Shown here: piece by piece, positions 55,995 through 64,000 of the stretch | Numbering within the stretch: the stretch's first letter is position 1 | Layout of the letters: the number at the start of each line of letters is the position of its first letter | Assembly: GCA_034401795.1 (NCBI GenBank) | Contig: CM067359.1 | Coordinates: forward strand, 142,420,233 to 142,484,232 | Length of the DNA: 64,000 nucleotides | Source: Chaetoderma sp. LZ-2023a | Taxonomy: Eukaryota; Mollusca; Caudofoveata; Chaetodermatida; Chaetodermatidae | Reading direction: 5' to 3' | Program-made: the position numbers and the translations under genes | Notes under the pieces: generated by a model | Databases searched by the model: none | Seen by the model: only the letters and a program-made list of their open reading frames with translations | Told to the model about the DNA's origin: nothing

Positions 55995-56225
55995 TTAACC
56001 CATTTAATGGTCCAGATTTTTCGCAAAATAAAAAAATTTCAGTGACTATTTACTGGCCAAAATAACTGTTTTTGAAAATTTATCACATGGATGACTGGCT
56101 CATTTATCGAGACGTCATTCCAGTGGCAAATTTTCAAAACCAGTCTTATATTGGCCTGCAAATGGGCATTCCTCAACACCACTGTAGAGGCGGGTTTTGG
56201 CCGGCATTACCAATAACGGGTTAAT
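55995..56225 (-). repeat. pal-A copy A30
   Basis: Beta-left (GGTCCAGATTTTTCGCAAAA), centre GGCTCATTTATCGAGAC, alpha-right (GTAGAGGCGGGTTTTGGCCG). Ends TTAACCCATTTAATG and AATAACGGGTTAAT. Confidence 0.9.
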
Positions 56226-57255
56226 GGGCAGTGTGTGTATGTATGTAGATCTGATTGTATAGAAATATTATTTATTCAGCTTTCTATACACTATGTTGAT
56301 CCTACTGTGTGTTATATATGTAGTTAGCCTGGTTAGGCTCAAATTCTAGATTCACTACTACATCTACAACTACCCAATGTGGTCGCAAACTGGGTCAAGG
56401 CACTCAACCTGATTAACACTATCATAATAATACCTCACATCCGGAGTGCGTAGAAAACCACCCAATTTCAAACGTGGAGCTCAGAAGAAAGACCGGTTCA
56501 ATAACTTGACTGAAAGTCCATGCGATAACAAGAGTTCCAGTCAAGTTGCTTACAAAATAAACAGCATCATTTTTAATAGACACAATATTTTGGTAAATGC
56601 TCTCTATGATGTATAGGATGAAACACCTTGCTAATTGGTGTCTGGTCACATGGTCCGCATATGTACCTAAGGTGGTTGTGATGGTGATTCCGACTGAACG
56701 TCATACTAGTCCGCAGTAAAGGTAATATTTGTATAACCTTTTACAATACCCGACCAATTCGACATACATGTACATTGTAAGACCACTAAAGTGGCTATCA
56801 TTATTTATACTTTACACGTTTATTTGCCAAATACCGATACAGATAAGACAGGGGAATGACAACCCTTATCACACTGACGCCACAATGTTAACACAGGAAT
56901 TCATTTCTATGGTCTATGCCCCGAGACAGTTAGAATTTCAACGACAATCCATTCTTGTGAAGATTCGCCTGTTGTCTGTTCACAAGAATCTATGCGGATT
57001 CGTGTGGAAATTTGATGGTGATTTTATAAATAAGACAAAAAACTTCATGTAATCTAATTATCAGCAGACAAATAAAGTAAGATTATATAGGCCGGTGAAG
57101 GACAATGACCTAGATTGATTATTTACTAATACAAGTATTGGTTTCTCTCCGACTAAAACACTAAATAAACTGCAATTCATAACATATTCTCTAGATTCTC
57201 ATGACCTTGTATAGCGAGTCCGTTTCAATTCTCCTCGATTTTCACGAAATTCTGA
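56226..57255. other. Intronic, nothing recognised
   Basis: A TTGACTGAAAGTCCATGCGA scrap (56507) resembles pal-C. A 107-codon frame at 56729-57052 (plus strand, antisense to the gene) has no splice signals or family features. Confidence 0.4.
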
Positions 57256-57744
57256 CCCTGCCTGCCCATTTCAGGCTAATCTCCACTCACCTTTTTACTC
57301 ATGTTGGGATCTATTTTAACCATCTAACACTCATATCAGCCAAAAACGGCTTCAGCAGTGGTCTTGAGAAATGTCCATTTGTAGACCAAGAGAAGACTAA
57401 TTTTTAAAATTTAACACTGGACTGACTGGCTCGATAACCGAGCCAGTCATTCCAGTGATAAATTTTGAAAGTCTTCTCTTAGTCTGCAAATGAACATTTT
57501 CAATGAGAAAATTAGTGCAGCTGTGAGCTGTTGCTGCAGCAGCAGCACCCAGTCAAATTAATTTCAAAATATTCACCACGTACAGAATGTTTATTAAATT
57601 GGAAATTCAATAGACATACAATTCGGAAATTCTCATGACACTATTTCGTGACACAGGTAATTTTTATTGCAATGACGTCAGCTAGCGAGCAACACATTTG
57701 GATTATGACATCAGATAATGGAGTAACGAATCAGATCCCTCCAT
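57256..57744 (-). repeat. pal-B copy B10, split by pal-A
   Basis: Left piece 57256-57312 (CAGGCTAATCTCCACTCACC, ACTCATGTTGGGATCTATTT). Right piece 57511-57744 (GAGCTGTTGCTGCAGCAGCA, AATTAATTTCAAAATATTCA, TTTATTAAATTGG, TGACGTCA at 57673-57680, TGGATTATGACATCAGATAA). The segment between the tail and the core was lost or replaced by A31. Confidence 0.8.
57313..57512 (+). repeat. pal-A copy A31, nested in pal-B
   Basis: Alpha-left (CATATCAGCCAAAAACGGCT), perfect centre GGCTCGATAACCGAGCC, beta-right truncated after CAATGAGAAAATTAG. Confidence 0.88.
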
Positions 57745-58914
57745 TGTTATGTGTAGGAAGTAGTGAGCAGGCAGGTGAATATTTTGGAAAGATATTCCTG
57801 TCCAAGTTGTCAGCAAGATTGCTTCCAAAATTTACACCGGTTAGCGTACAATGTATGCAAGGTAATACATTTAGGCATTTCATAATAGAATTTCACGGCT
57901 AAAACAGGTTAACATATTCTTTAAAGGTGATGCCATATGGCGTATAAAAATAAGGCATTCTCAATTCTGATGTAGACGTGTACTGTAAATAGTGTGTGCG
58001 TGTTCACTCACACGCACGTATATACAAATGCATGGAAACACGCACACACACGATCAGCAAGTGGTGACATACGACACAGGAGTTACCATAATATTACCAA
58101 ATGCGGTACATTACTTTGTTCCAGCCTGCATTACCCTTGCAATAAACAGATGAGCCTAAGGGAACACATCTATAAATCTCTGGGCGGGGATAGATTTTTC
58201 TATATATGACATCTTCAGACATGCCTCTAAATGAAGGAAGTAAATATGCCCATAGTAAATTAATAAAATTGCATATTTCTATGCTAGACCAGCCATGTGA
58301 AAATTATTACATACACGTGGCACCTATACACAATGAATGCATGTTATGTGGCACGCTTTCATCTGATCACGTATACCTATTTATTGAAATTATGAAACCA
58401 AGGAAACATAACATAATGCATTAATCTACAATTTTTTCTAGAAAATCAATTCCCTACAGCAATTTTTATATGTAAGACATGATTCATGTTAAAACTTGTG
58501 TAATACGCATCATCTGTACTGCATTCTGAAAAGCCTGTAACGTGTACTAGAAGAGGTCTACTGATCAATGCATGGTACTATGTGTGCCTGCCTTGTGTTT
58601 GGGGGGGGGGGGGGTTGGTGGTGGCGAGGGGGGTACTTGTACCGCTCCTTATAACTGTTAACCTTTGTATGATCCTAAAACCAGATAAAACAAGAAAGAC
58701 TCACCAAAGACTCTAAAACACAAGAGTATTTTCACACAGTAAGAATCTAGTTGCGACTCGCAACTAGTATACACAAATCAGTCAAATTTGCGAGATTTCT
58801 GACAAGGTTGTCAACATTACAGCTGTTACCGTGTGTCATAGCTGCTCTTTACCAGGTTCTGATAGGATACGTTAGCACATGTATAAGATTATTCTTCCAC
58901 AATGAACATTGAAT
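57745..58914. other. Intronic, nothing recognised
   Basis: A short CACACGCACG patch (about 58003-58055) and a run of about 16 G (58598). Three frames of 71-84 codons antisense to the gene lack features. Confidence 0.4.
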
Positions 58915-59308
58915 GGTCCTTTCCAGTTTATTTATCCATCTGATAACATCATAATCAACTATGTGACATGTAGGATGATGTCATAAATAATAATGTCATT
59001 CAATGATGTCATGAATTGATGTCATTCAATGACATAGATAAGTACATCACAAACACCTAATTGGTGACGGACTAAGCATTGTTGTATGTATTGTATGGCT
59101 TTACTATTTAATAAACATGCTATTGAATATTTTGAAACTAATTTGACTAGTCGGCGACAGCACAGACAAATTAGTTTCTAAATATTCAACAGCTTACCTG
59201 TAGTTTTCTGGAAATTGAGTCAGTGAGTTCAGGGATCGATTGATCCCAACATAAACGAGGTGTGGGTGGAGCTTAGATACAGATGGGCGGAGCATAGCTA
59301 AAACTGCG
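58915..59308 (+). repeat. pal-B copy B11
   Basis: GGTCCTTTCCAGTTTATTTA end. The CRE arm is decayed into repeats of TGATGTCAT / ATGACATAG. Link TTTACTATTTAATAAACATG, core GAATATTTTGAAACTAATTT, GGGATCGATTGATCCCAACA, tail GTGTGGGTGGAGCTTAGATA. Confidence 0.9.
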
Positions 59309-59482
59309 TGTCAAGTTCTTTTATATTTGCATACTCTGCTCATCACATGTCACTGTTAAACATTGACGTCTTCCAATCAAATTATATTCAAAATATTCAA
59401 CAGAACATTTCCTACATTGACATCTTCAAAGTTCAAAATTGTACTAACTAAGATGTTTCCATGTTTGGTTTGCAAACCTGTT

Positions 59483-59817
59483 AGAGGTGCAGATTCACAC
59501 CAAAATGCTTGAAAATAAAATTGTTAAAATTATATAGTTTTTAGAGGCTTACATTGCGTACCTCAATCTAATGAAACGAAATAAATCTTAACATATGATT
59601 ACATTCCGCATGAGTTAATATCATATTTTTCGCTCCGAAATTAGGGACATGTGTCTCGTAATTCAATTTCACAACTTAGAAATTTATACTAATTTATGCG
59701 TAACGAAATCATTATATGCTAAGATTTATTTTGTTTCATTACATCTAGGCCTCAAAATGTATCAAATTTTCACAATTTTATTTTCAAGCATTTTGGTGTG
59801 AATATGCACCTTTAACT
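59483..59817. repeat. pal-E copy E2 (long foldback)
   Basis: GAGGTGCAGATTCACACCAA, ATGCTTGAAAATAAAATTG, CTCAATCTAATGAAACGAAA at left; TTTTGTTTCATTACATCTAG, ATTTTATTTTCAAGCATTTT and GGTGTGAATATGCACCTTTA at right. The terminal 40 bp are near-perfect inverted repeats. Confidence 0.92.
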
Positions 59818-59844
59818 TATTTGGGAGCTGTACTGTAGCAGAAT

Positions 59845-60183
59845 GGACCTTTCCAGTTTTAGCTATGCCACGCCCATCTATATTTAAGCCCCACCCACAT
59901 TTTGCCGTGTTGGGATTGATCGATCTCTGAATGTCATAACTATCAATTTCCTGAAATCTCTACAAGTAAGTTGTTGAATATTTTGCAACTACTGCCTATG
60001 GCAGCAACAGCATCCAGTCAAATTAGTTTCAAAATATTCAACAGAATATTTATTAAATAGTAAAGTCCGTCTTCAAGTATGCGTTCATGACGTACTTATC
60101 TACGTCATTCATTATGTCGTCATTCTACACATCACATAGTTGATTATGACATCATATGATGGGTGGATAAAAAGGAAAGGTCT
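59845..60183 (-). repeat. pal-B copy B12, about 25 bp from a splice donor
   Basis: GGACCTTTCCAGTTTTAGCT end, TGGGATTGATCGATCTCTGA, core with the left arm shortened, TTTATTAAATAGTAAAG link, outer arm CACATAGTTGATTATGACAT, right end AAGGAAAGGTC. The exon donor is at 60208-60207. Confidence 0.9.
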
Positions 60184-60208
60184 ATTGCTTAGTCACTATG
60201 ATACCCAC

Positions 60209-60391
60209 CTTAACTATCTTGGTGTCCTGAGCTTTCTTCATTGTCTCGACCTCCGATGCGAGCCTATCTCTGGCTTCCTGTGCATCCTGAAGACGACAGT
60301 CACTCTCCGCTCGTACCCTGTCTAATTCTGCTTGTAAGCTTCGCCGCATGTCATTCGATTCCTGTAAGGAGACTTTGAGCTGTTGAATTTC
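60209..60391 (-). CDS. ski: Ski/Sno-like protein, coiled-coil exon 2
   Basis: This exon of 61 codons is in phase 0 at both ends (acceptor TTTTTATCCAG, donor AAG|GTGGGT). It reads EIQQLKVSLQES, MRRSLQAELDRVRAES, DCRLQDAQEARDRLASEV and ETMKKAQDTKIVK. The pattern LQ-AEL-R-RAE-----L-EA-E-R-RL--E aligns with the second coiled-coil segment of Ski/SnoN (from memory, NLRKEIERLRAENEKK then EANESRLRLKRELEQA). Leu/Ile/Val/Met fill heptad positions throughout and no Pro breaks the helix. In Ski this region mediates homo- and hetero-dimerisation. Confidence 0.87.
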
Positions 60392-60449
60392 CTGGATAAA
60401 AAGATATGAATGACGGTTACCCAGCGAGCTCATTTAATCCATTGTATTG

Positions 60450-60657
60450 TTAACCCTTTAATATTCATATCAGCCAAAAACTTCTGGTGTTCTTGAGAAA
60501 TGTCCATTTTCAGACCAAGAGAAGACTAGTTTTGAAAATTTACCAGTCATTCCAGTGGTAAATTTTCAAAAATAGTCTTCTCTTGGTCTGTAAATGGACA
60601 TTTTCTATGAGAAAATTTAGATTTTCCTGAAAAAAATTTGAGTGTTAAAGGGTTAAT
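60450..60657 (+). repeat. pal-A copy A32
   Basis: Alpha-left, beta-right. The centre is deleted: AAAATTTACCAGTCATTCCA joins the two arms directly. Flanks otherwise match consensus (TTAACCCTTTAATATTCA to GAGTGTTAAAGGGTTAA). Starts about 58 bp upstream of the exon acceptor at 60391. Confidence 0.92.
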
Positions 60658-60670
60658 TAGGTAATTAATT

Positions 60671-60824
60671 AACCCTTTAAGCCGATGAATTCCCTATATC
60701 AAATTTTCAAGAAAACTTGATATTTTGAAATTAATTTGATTGGAAGCCAAATATTCAACAGAATAAGTTTTATATCGTAAAGAAGTTACTTTTTCAGGGA
60801 TTTATCGCTGAAAGAGTTAACGGT
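60671..60824. repeat. pal-G copy G3, centre deleted
   Basis: TTAACCCTTTAAGCCGATGA, TTGATATTTTGAAATTAATT, TGATTGGAAGCCAAATATTC, TTTATCGCTGAAAGAGTTAA. Confidence 0.75.
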
Positions 60825-60988
60825 CAAGATTGGGTTAGAAAATAAAATTTTTGCTTAACGCATGTCCAGTTGTGGGCCAAGACTTCTAGAAAATTTACCA
60901 CTGTAATGACTGTTTTTGATCCAGTTAAATCCAGTATTAAATTGTTAAAAATAATCATCGCTGGGCTAGCAAATTGAGGTTTCAAAGT
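60822..60988. repeat. pal-A copy A33, degraded
   Basis: CGGTCAAGATTGGGTTAGAA (beta), GCATGTCCAGTTGTGGGCCA, AATTTACCACTGTAATGACT, then a poor right half. Confidence 0.65.
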
Positions 60989-61007
60989 TTTTAATCGATT
61001 CACACAC

Positions 61008-61066
61008 ACACAAAGTGGGAGGAGCTTAGTTAGTTCTACCTAAGCTCCTTCCACTTTTTATGTGTT
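61008..61066. repeat. Short inverted repeat
   Basis: AAAGTGGGAGGAGCTTAG pairs with CTAAGCTCCTTCCACTTT around TTAGTTCTAC. It resembles the GGTGGAGCTTAGCTAG tail of pal-B, doubled back. Confidence 0.7.
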
Positions 61067-61243
61067 TGAAACCGACTTAAAACTTTGAAACATGAACTTT
61101 TAAACTCCAGATTTTTCTAGATGGTATTCAGTTTGCATAAAATCATTTTAATCGCAGATCTTACCAGGAATGTAATAAGTGAGGGTAGGGTACAACCGGG
61201 CCAAAGTGGGAGGTGGGGTAATACATTCATTCCTTAAACTCAC

Positions 61244-61446
61244 CTTCATTGCTTTGTGCTTGGACTTAATCCCTCTGTTCCATTGTTCCTCATGTCTCGC
61301 TCGAAGTCGCGAGAACTCCTGGAACAGTTTATTCCTCTGTTCTCTTTCCTCTATCGTGGATTTCTCTAGAGCGTCTCGAACAAGCTCTAACTCCCTCTCC
61401 AGTGTGCTATCTGGATTAGGAGAACCGGATCTGTTGCCATTCATAG
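61244..61446 (-). CDS. ski: Ski/Sno-like protein, coiled-coil exon 1
   Basis: 203 bases: two bases completing an Ala codon, then 67 codons to KAMK, donor AAG|GTGAGT. It opens with MNGNRSGSPNPDST, then helical ERELELVRDALEKS, EEREQRNKLFQEFSRLRA and RHEEQWNRGIKSKHKAM. This matches in order the first coiled-coil part of Ski/SnoN (from memory, ELAFLRQALDGSL, KEKFLHEVVKMRVKQEEKL, ALQAKRSL). The acceptor TGTTGTAG|CT lies in sequence resembling a half pal-B, so repeat DNA may supply this splice site. An in-frame Met lies near the exon start, but the phase match with the upstream exon argues that it is internal. Confidence 0.87.
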
Positions 61447-61628
61447 CTACAACACCCAGAAAAATTAGTTTAAAAAATGTTCAACAGGTTACATGTACCT
61501 GTATAATTCTCTGAAAATTTATAGTCAGGGAGTTAAGGGATCGATCGATCGATCGATCCCAACACGGGCGAAGTGTGGGCGGAGCTGAGCTAAAGATGGG
61601 CGGGGTATAGCTAAAACTGGATTTCGCA
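61446..61628 (+). repeat. Half pal-B copy B13 forming a splice acceptor
   Basis: Read on the plus strand from the exon edge: GCTACAACACCCAGAAAAAT, TAGTTTAAAAAATGTTCAAC, AGGGATCGATCGATCGATCG, GGGCGGAGCTGAGCTAAAGA, TATAGCTAAAACTGGA. The first bases align with the pal-B centre GCAGCAACAGCACCCAGTCA, so the match reaches the exon boundary. Confidence 0.8.
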
Positions 61629-61669
61629 TTATGTTGAAAACATTCAACAGTATAATAAAGAAATATTAG

Positions 61670-61840
61670 TTACCTCGCCGGGATGTAGAAATTAACTAAT
61701 ATTTCTTTATTATGAATCTGGGATGTAGAAATTAACTAATATTTCTTTATTATGAATCTGGGATGTAGAAATTAACTAATATTTCTTTATTATGAATCTG
61801 GGATGTAGAAATTAACTAATATTTCTGTATTATGAATCAT
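61670..61840. repeat. 40-bp tandem repeat, about four units
   Basis: Unit AATCTGGGATGTAGAAATTA + ACTAATATTTCTTTATTATG, nearly identical between units; the last has TTCTGTATT. On the gene's sense (minus) strand the first units contain CATAATAAAGAAA, i.e. an AATAAA hexamer. Confidence 0.95.
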
Positions 61841-61942
61841 CCTGGGATCGGGACCAAATTTTTCAGAAATATTCAACAGTATGTTTTACATTGTTTTGAA
61901 AACACTAAGTTATTTATGAGCTGTGGCTTATTATTTAATCCA

Positions 61943-62152
61943 TTAACCCTTTTAATCCTCAAATCCTTTTGATAGAAAATGTCCATTTTGAGACACATTA
62001 ATTTTGAAAATTTATCACTGGAATAATTGGCTCGTTTATTGAGCCTGTGATTCCAGTGGTTAATTTTCAAGAATACTCTTCTATTCGTCACAAACCAGAC
62101 ACGATAAGTGCAGAAGCAGGATTTGACAGCCTTGGATATTAAAGTGTTAAGG
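61943..62152 (-). repeat. pal-A copy A34
   Basis: Beta-like left (CTCAAATCCTTTTGATAGAA), centre GGCTCGTTTATTGAGCC, alpha-like right (AGTGCAGAAGCAGGATTTGA) ending TATTAAAGTGTTAAG. Confidence 0.82.
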
Positions 62153-62159
62153 GGAACGA

Positions 62160-62395
62160 AAACTAGGTTTTGATAATTTTTAAGCCCATTTTCAGGTTAA
62201 CAGAAGTGTTTTTGAAAGGCGATGCTATACATGGTGAGGATACAAAGAGTATTCTTGAATATTAAACTCAGGAATAATACCATCAGTTATAGAAACAGTC
62301 ATTCCAGTGGTAAATTCTCAAGTCTTCTTTTAGCCTCAAAATGAACATTTACTAAGATAACTGTAGAAGCTATTATGACTGGCTTGACCATAAAA
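62160..62395. repeat. pal-A copy A35, strongly degraded
   Basis: CCCATTTTCAGGTTAACAGA at left; CAGTCATTCCAGTGGTAAAT and CTGTAGAAGCTATTATGACT, GGCTTGACCATAAAAT at right. The middle is foreign or scrambled. Confidence 0.55.
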
Positions 62396-62399
62396 TCAG

Positions 62400-62925
62400 T
62401 ACCATTAAACACTGCTTTAGGTGTGACACATCATTCTTAAGTGGTCATCAATGCATGTTGACCTTTTGAGCCCAAAAATTAATAGGGTTCTTTTGACACC
62501 ACCGGGAAACAATTGGGCCATGGAAATGCAAACAAATTTCCGTAATTGGTCCACTGTGACCTTGTTCTTCAGACCCCAAGGGCAATACGCAAAGCAAATT
62601 TTGTGAAGATCCCTTTTAGTAGAACTTGAGTTATCGGTCAGAAATACATACCACTTTCCTTAATTGAATAACCATGACATTGACCTGTTGGCCAGAAAGT
62701 TAATTGTCTTCATTAGGCCCCCAAGGGCAACACACATGGCAAGTTTTGCGAAGATCCTACAGTAGAACTTGGAGTTATCACCTGGAAATGCAGCACAATT
62801 TCCTTACTTGGCTTACTGTGACCTTGACCTTTGATATCAAAAGCAAGTTTTTTGGGTCCACAACAGAATCTGCGTTGTTGCACGGAAATGAATGCCAAGA
62901 TGGACAAATGAACAAACAACTGCAG
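62400..62925. repeat. Long-unit tandem repeat, about 3 units
   Basis: Units of about 190 bp share CTTGACCTTTTGAGCCC or CATTAGGCCCCCAAGGGCA, then CAAGTTTTGCGAAGATCCTA, GTAGAACTTGGAGTTATC and GGAAATGCA.CACAATTTCC. Repeats of this style (gaccttgacc… aagtttggtgaagatc… gttatcgg) are widespread in marine invertebrate genomes, from memory. The last unit ends TTGCACGGAAATGAATGCCA. Confidence 0.72.
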
Positions 62926-63240
62926 TTAGCAATTATAGAGCCTCGTCCTCATTTTTGTCACATTGTAAAGTTTTCAGACTTTTTTCCGGACTTTCTGGCT
63001 TTTTTTCGGATCATGACCGAAGGTCACACCCTGGGTACTTTTCTCAGGATCAGAGGCAAAGTACGGAAATCCTCTTGCATGGCAAGTTCCTTTATTGTGT
63101 TGAAATTTGAGCCAAATCGGATCAGTAGTTTTTGAGATGCGGCTCTGTACGCACCAATGTATCAAGAATTGACTTGCCGTATATGTTTCGTTTTTGGTTT
63201 CGCGTCTGTCCCATTTTTAGAACTTAACTGTTCCATACTG
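62926..63240. other. Intronic, possible continuation of the tandem repeat
   Basis: GTTGAAATTTGAGCCAAATCGGATCAGTAG echoes the style of the previous repeat without clear units (motif 63097-63126). A 143-codon frame over 62704-63135 is antisense to the gene and lies in repeat DNA. Confidence 0.4.
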
Positions 63241-63280
63241 CAATACTACCCGAGAACTATGGGTCTCTGATTATACTGAC

Positions 63281-63462
63281 CTGGATCAATAGGAGATGAA
63301 AGACGAGACTCGTCTGTATCTGTTGACGTGTCACCATCATATGGATCTATGTTCTTTCCTAAGTTAATTGGTTTCACCGGGTCATTGTCAAAAGGCTCCT
63401 GCTTCACTTTCTGACACGGCAGTGGAGCAAGCGAGACATTGGGTGCAAAATGTCGCTCATAT
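63281..63462 (-). CDS. ski: Ski/Sno-like protein, exon before the coiled coil
   Basis: 182 bases: one base completing a codon, 60 codons, then one base of the next (donor CCAG|GTCAGT, acceptor CTGTTTTAG). It reads YERHFAPNVSLAPLP, then QKVKQEPFDNDPVKPINL, DPYDGDTSTDTDESRLSS and PIDP. VKQEP fits the SUMO acceptor consensus (hydrophobic-K-x-E), common in transcriptional regulators. The acidic DTSTDTDES stretch offers kinase sites. It lacks predicted helix and looks like the linker preceding the Ski coiled coil. The exon to its left joins in matching phase (1 + 2 bases). The upstream exon lies beyond the window. Confidence 0.8.
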
Positions 63463-63648
63463 CTAAAACAGAGAAACACATATAACGGTTCTATGGTGAA
63501 AGGAGGGAGACATATAGGGTGAAAAACGTGGTTCATACCTGCATTTAGAGCAAAGAAACAGATGACGAAATAGGTTTTTTTTCTTCTAAAGAATTTGTAA
63601 ATATACATATATTTAAAAGATTACATGTTTTAAAGTAAAATCTGCCTT

Positions 63649-63904
63649 GTAACACTTTACCACTCACGGCAGCCAAAAACGGCTTCTGCAGTTATCGTGA
63701 TAAATGTCCATTTGCAGACCAAGAAAGACGTTTTGAAAATTTATCGCTGGAATGACTGGCTCGTTTATCTGGCTCGTTTCTCGAGCCAGTCATTCCAGTG
63801 GCAAAATTTCAAATAGAGTCTGTCTTCTCTTGGCTTGCAAATGGCCATTCTTCAAAGCCACTGCAAAGGCAGGTTTTCGTTGGCTTTGACATGAAAAGGT
63901 TAAA
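63649..63904. repeat. pal-A copy A36 (alpha/alpha)
   Basis: Alpha arms on both sides (ACGGCAGCCAAAAACGGCTT left; AGGTTTTCGTTGGCTTTGAC right). The centre is duplicated: GGCTCGTTTATCTGGCTCGT then TTCTCGAGCC. Confidence 0.88.
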
Positions 63905-63981
63905 TGGTCCAGTTTAAAGCCTGGAGTGGTACAGTAAGGACAGACAGACAGATGAATGACGATAACAAAATAATGTCGCCT

Positions 63982-64000
63982 TTAACCCTTTCACTGATAA
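63982..64000. repeat. pal-A-like or pal-G-like end, cut by window edge
   Basis: TTTAACCCTTTCACTGATA matches the pal-G end (compare TTAATCCTTTCACAGAAG at 33765). Confidence 0.5.

Larger units (their letters stand above)
50909..60208 (-). other. Intron of the Ski-like gene, about 9.3 kb
   Basis: Donor AAG|GTGGGT at 60208-60207 and acceptor TTGCAG at 50909-50910. It is packed with pal-A, -B, -C, -D, -E and -F copies listed separately. Unlisted gaps (for example 53464-53940, 56226-57255, 57745-58914) hold nothing I could identify. Confidence 0.8.
50453..63462 (-). other. ski: Ski/Sno-family co-repressor gene, 3' part (four coding exons visible)
   Basis: Four exons on the minus strand share consensus splice sites and compatible phases (1 nt + 2 nt, then 0, then 0). 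Joined, they encode about 340 residues: a linker with a SUMO-type VKQE motif and an acidic Ser/Thr stretch, a two-exon coiled coil like the Ski/SnoN C terminus, a second coiled coil, and a low-complexity tail. Ski and SnoN are nuclear co-repressors that bind SMADs and HDAC complexes and dimerise through the C-terminal coiled coil. The N-terminal domains must lie past base 64000. The assignment rests on resemblance recalled by eye. DACH and SKOR/Fussel relatives were considered, but their coiled coils fit less well. Confidence 0.72.
63463..64000 (-). other. Upstream intron of the Ski-like gene
   Basis: Contains pal-A copy A36 and the first bases of another. A GACAGACAGACAGATGA patch lies at about 63940. 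No further exon seen. Confidence 0.5.

Noticed and set aside
56729-57052. 107-codon plus-strand frame in the Ski-like intron
   Set aside because: Ordinary composition but no motif, no splice or promoter context and no second exon; length within chance for 64 kb.
60140-61514. Plus-strand frames of 61 and 111 codons opposite the coiled-coil exons
   Set aside because: Antisense shadows of the real exons; the minus strand has the splice sites and phases.
62704-63135. 143-codon plus-strand frame
   Set aside because: Lies in a long-unit tandem repeat and is antisense to the Ski-like gene.
50453-63462. Assignment as SKOR/Fussel or DACH instead of Ski/Sno
   Set aside because: Their C-terminal helices, as I recall them, do not show the AL-----EE--R-K and AEL-RVRAE--..EA-E-R-RL pattern found here; Ski/SnoN does. 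The N-terminal domains that would decide are outside the window.

Overview
This is animal nuclear DNA: AT-rich, intron-bearing and dense in non-coding repeats. Several repeats are of kinds common in marine invertebrate genomes, especially molluscs and other lophotrochozoans: a hairpin ending in GGTGAGCTAA, long tandem units of the 'gaccttgacctttg' type, and numerous foldback MITEs. The species cannot be fixed from sequence alone.

One host gene is visible, on the minus strand in the right-hand quarter. Four coding exons (63281-63462, 61244-61446, 60209-60391, 50453-50908) have consensus splice sites and matching phases. They join into the C-terminal ~340 residues of a coiled-coil protein. The two central exons resemble the C-terminal coiled coil of Ski/SnoN, the SMAD-binding co-repressors. 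The N-terminal DNA-binding-like and SMAD4-binding domains would lie beyond base 64000. The last exon adds a further coiled coil and a Gln/Ser/Pro/His-rich tail.

The rest is repeats. (1) At least seven families of short palindromic elements, here named pal-A to pal-G, plus pal-H. pal-A (~230 bp, ends TTAACCCTTT) is the commonest, with about 35 copies, nearly all right of 33 kb. pal-B (~300-410 bp, ends near GGACCTTTCC) carries TGACGTCA palindromes and an ATCGATCGATC block. pal-C, -D, -E, -F, -G and -H have 2 to about 12 copies each. (2) One decayed family of non-LTR retrotransposon (LINE) with apurinic endonuclease and reverse transcriptase, in five places: 5.0-5.7, 11.5-12.1, 13.9-17.7, 21.8-24.7 and 27.1-29.5 kb. 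The 13.9-17.7 kb copy has an inverted 5' part. (3) Minisatellites: 21-bp units at 2.75-3.58 and 6.35-7.29 kb, 51-bp at 11.0 kb, 15-bp at 48.7 kb, 32-bp at 50.0 kb and 40-bp at 61.7 kb, plus many microsatellites.

Layout: 0-31 kb is LINE copies, minisatellites and pal-B; 31-50 kb is stacked pal-A/B/C/D elements; 50-64 kb is the Ski-like gene, whose introns are filled by pal-A, -B and -C. Repeats sit on each other (pal-B in LINEs, pal-A in pal-B and pal-F), giving a relative age order. Repeat DNA also abuts the gene's splice sites: a half pal-B appears to form one splice acceptor, and a full pal-B ends about 25 bp inside the intron next to a donor. I saw no LTR element, retrovirus-like element or Polinton, no tRNA or rRNA gene and no CRISPR array. 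Most other open frames are products of tandem repeats or palindromes. All coordinates for repeats are by eye and may be off by 5-30 bases.
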